From NCBI RefSeq assembly GCF_004138485.1, contig NZ_RYEV01000006.1:620001-684000 (forward strand): DNA of 64,000 nt, read 5' to 3'. Position numbers and translations under genes: made by a program. The notes below the pieces were generated by a model, which made no database searches, had not been told where the DNA came from, and saw only the letters and a list, made by a program, of their open reading frames with translations. The DNA comes from Peristeroidobacter soli (lineage in GTDB: Bacteria > Pseudomonadota > Gammaproteobacteria > Steroidobacterales > Steroidobacteraceae). This document shows, in pieces, positions 63,053 to 64,000 of this stretch; positions within the stretch are counted from its first letter, which is position 1; each line of letters begins with the position of its first letter.

Positions 63053-63415
63053 TTGAGCGAACAGAAATACTTCTACATTGTGCTGTCCAACGCGGCTGAA
63101 GGGTGTGACGACGAGTTCAACGACTGGTACACCAATCAGCACGTCGTCGACGTACTGAAGGTCGACGGCGTGATTGCCGCGCAACGCTTCCGGCTCGCGC
63201 CCGAGCAGCGCCGTGATCCGCCTTTCCCTTATCGCTATCTCACCATTTATGAAGTGATGGCGGGGGCTGCGCGACACGTGATGGACACTTTGCGCCGCGA
63301 CTCCGGATCGCTGGTGATGCCGGTAAGTGATACGTTCCAGCGCGATCATATCGCCCTGGTGTTCGACCCGATCACACCACGTCGCGTGGCCAGCGATGTG
63401 CGTGGCGCAGCCTGA
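63053..63415 (+). CDS. EthD-like dimeric alpha/beta-barrel protein (second)
   Basis: 120 residues from a TTG with CGGAGGTG about ten bases upstream. It is clearly paralogous to the protein at 61596: Y-I-V-L-S-N-A, N-D-W-Y-T-N-Q-H-V-V-D-V-L and A-A-Q-R-F-R-L-A-P align without gaps, and the tail F-D-P-I-T-P-R-R-V matches F-E-P-L-T-P-R-R-V. It is followed by a second ferredoxin gene, repeating the order seen at 61.6-62.3 kb. Confidence 0.72.
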   Translation: MSEQKYFYIVLSNAAEGCDDEFNDWYTNQHVVDVLKVDGVIAAQRFRLAPEQRRDPPFPYRYLTIYEVMAGAARHVMDTLRRDSGSLVMPVSDTFQRDHIALVFDPITPRRVASDVRGAA

Positions 63416-63425
63416 GAAAGCAGTC

Positions 63426-63740
63426 ATGAGCAAAGTCATTGTGATCGATCGCAACGGAATCGAGCGGGAGGTCGAGGCGGTTGCCGGGTCGAGTCTGATG
63501 GAGACGCTGCGCAATCTCGATGCCGGCGTCGCCGCGATCTGCGGCGGCATCTGTGCGTGCGCCACGTGCCATGTATTCGTGGATGAGGCGTGGTATCCCC
63601 GGCTCATTCCGCCCGGCGGCGACGAACGAGACCTGCTCGCGGAAGTGTCGCATTGTCGGCCAACGTCGCGCCTGTCCTGCCAGATCGCATTCGAACCCGA
63701 GCTCGGTGGTCTGCGAGTCACGCTGGCCCCCGAGGATTGA
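63426..63740 (+). CDS. [2Fe-2S] ferredoxin (second, putidaredoxin type)
   Basis: 104 residues with ligands Cys39, Cys45, Cys48 and Cys85. It has an extra cysteine inside the loop (Cys43, I-C-A-C) and another at Cys77. It aligns with the first ferredoxin over the cluster region and the R-L-S-C-Q-I end. A second ferredoxin may suit the first P450 or a partner outside the window. Confidence 0.93.
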   Translation: MSKVIVIDRNGIEREVEAVAGSSLMETLRNLDAGVAAICGGICACATCHVFVDEAWYPRLIPPGGDERDLLAEVSHCRPTSRLSCQIAFEPELGGLRVTLAPED

Positions 63741-63756
63741 ACCGAGGCCGCCGCTC

Positions 63757-64000
63757 TTGATCTTCGAACTACGACGCTATCGTGTTGCATCGGGACGATT
63801 GCCGGATGTGCGCGACCGTTTCGTCGAGCATCTGCCGCCACTATTCGCCCGGCATCATCTCAATGTCCTGGGGCGTTGGACGGCGACGGCCAGCGAGGAC
63901 TCCGCATCGTTTGTCTACCTGCTGGGCTTCGAGCGGCTCGACGCCAGGCAGTCTGCGTGGGCGGGCTTCTACATCGACCCTCAGTGGCAGCGGGTCCGCA
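63757..64000 (+). CDS. NIPSNAP-like family protein, N-terminal part (cut by window end)
   Basis: 81 residues to the window end from a TTG (I-F-E-L-R-R-Y-R-V-A-S-G-R-L). The opening, then F-V-E-H-L-P-P-L-F-A-R-H-H and L-G-R-W-T, and V-Y-L-L-G-F are typical of NIPSNAP-type dimeric alpha/beta barrels. It is the fourth protein of this fold in the operon. Start codon and full length are uncertain. Confidence 0.65.
   Translation, partial: MIFELRRYRVASGRLPDVRDRFVEHLPPLFARHHLNVLGRWTATASEDSASFVYLLGFERLDARQSAWAGFYIDPQWQRVR

Noticed and set aside
1-64000. CRISPR arrays, rRNA operons, insertion sequences, prophage genes
   Set aside because: No regularly spaced direct repeats, transposase or integrase motifs, or rRNA-like stretches were seen when reading the window.

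Overview
The window is a GC-rich chromosomal segment with no rRNA, intact tRNA, CRISPR array or recognisable insertion sequence. Three intact TonB-dependent receptors, a FecI/FecR pair, paired P450s and ferredoxins, many CoA-linked catabolic genes and an rbbA-type ABC operon point to a Gram-negative, catabolically versatile environmental proteobacterium. A Steroidobacter/Nevskiales-like gammaproteobacterium is my best guess and a sphingomonad is the alternative. This is inference from gene content, not from a marker gene.

Layout. 0-2.1 kb: the end of a DUF3604 protein, a membrane-anchored PpiC-type isomerase and a HupE/UreJ membrane protein. 2.4-17 kb: a first catabolic island with a PQQ dehydrogenase, cytochrome c and cupin operon; a CaiB CoA-transferase and enoyl-CoA hydratase pair; an Fe-alcohol dehydrogenase and aldehyde dehydrogenase pair; a GntR regulator; an amidohydrolase and MFS pair; and a three-subunit GMC dehydrogenase. 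Three near-identical inverted repeats (ATATC-N6-GATAT type) sit in the promoters around the GntR gene and probably define its regulon. 17-23.3 kb: a TonB receptor and a large secreted pectate-lyase-fold protein. 23.5-30 kb: ECF sigma, FecR, STN-TonB receptor and an Atxe2-type lasso-peptide isopeptidase, with no lasso biosynthesis genes in view. 30-36 kb (minus strand): universal stress protein, HlyD, RbbA and ABC-2 permease. 36.3-41.2 kb: a complete agmatine deiminase operon (carbamoyltransferase, antiporter, agmatine deiminase, carbamate kinase) ending in a DksA/TraR zinc-finger gene. 41.4-42 kb: a decayed TonB-receptor remnant.

42-64 kb is a second, larger catabolic island. It holds a ferredoxin reductase, an HMG-CoA-lyase-like enzyme, a CaiB CoA-transferase, an aldo/keto reductase, divergent IclR and LuxR regulators, an alpha/beta hydrolase leading a 2-oxoacid dehydrogenase whose E2 is split into a free lipoyl protein and a bare catalytic domain, a DUF3237 protein, a VOC protein, two SDRs, two P450s, a TonB receptor, an MFS carrier, two [2Fe-2S] ferredoxins and four ferredoxin-fold dimeric alpha/beta-barrel proteins (EthD/NIPSNAP type). 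Three exact GTCCC-N8-GGGAC palindromes lie in the promoters of this island and only there among the regions I read, so they probably mark the operators of the LuxR-type regulator.

How it fits together (inference): the TonB receptor and MFS carrier import a hydrophobic substrate. The P450s hydroxylate it using the two ferredoxins and the reductase at 42-43 kb. SDRs and the aldo/keto reductase oxidise or reduce the products. The hydrolase and the 2-oxoacid dehydrogenase cleave carbon-carbon bonds to acyl-CoA, and the CoA-transferase plus lyase finish a branched dicarboxylic acid. The substrate cannot be read from the sequence.
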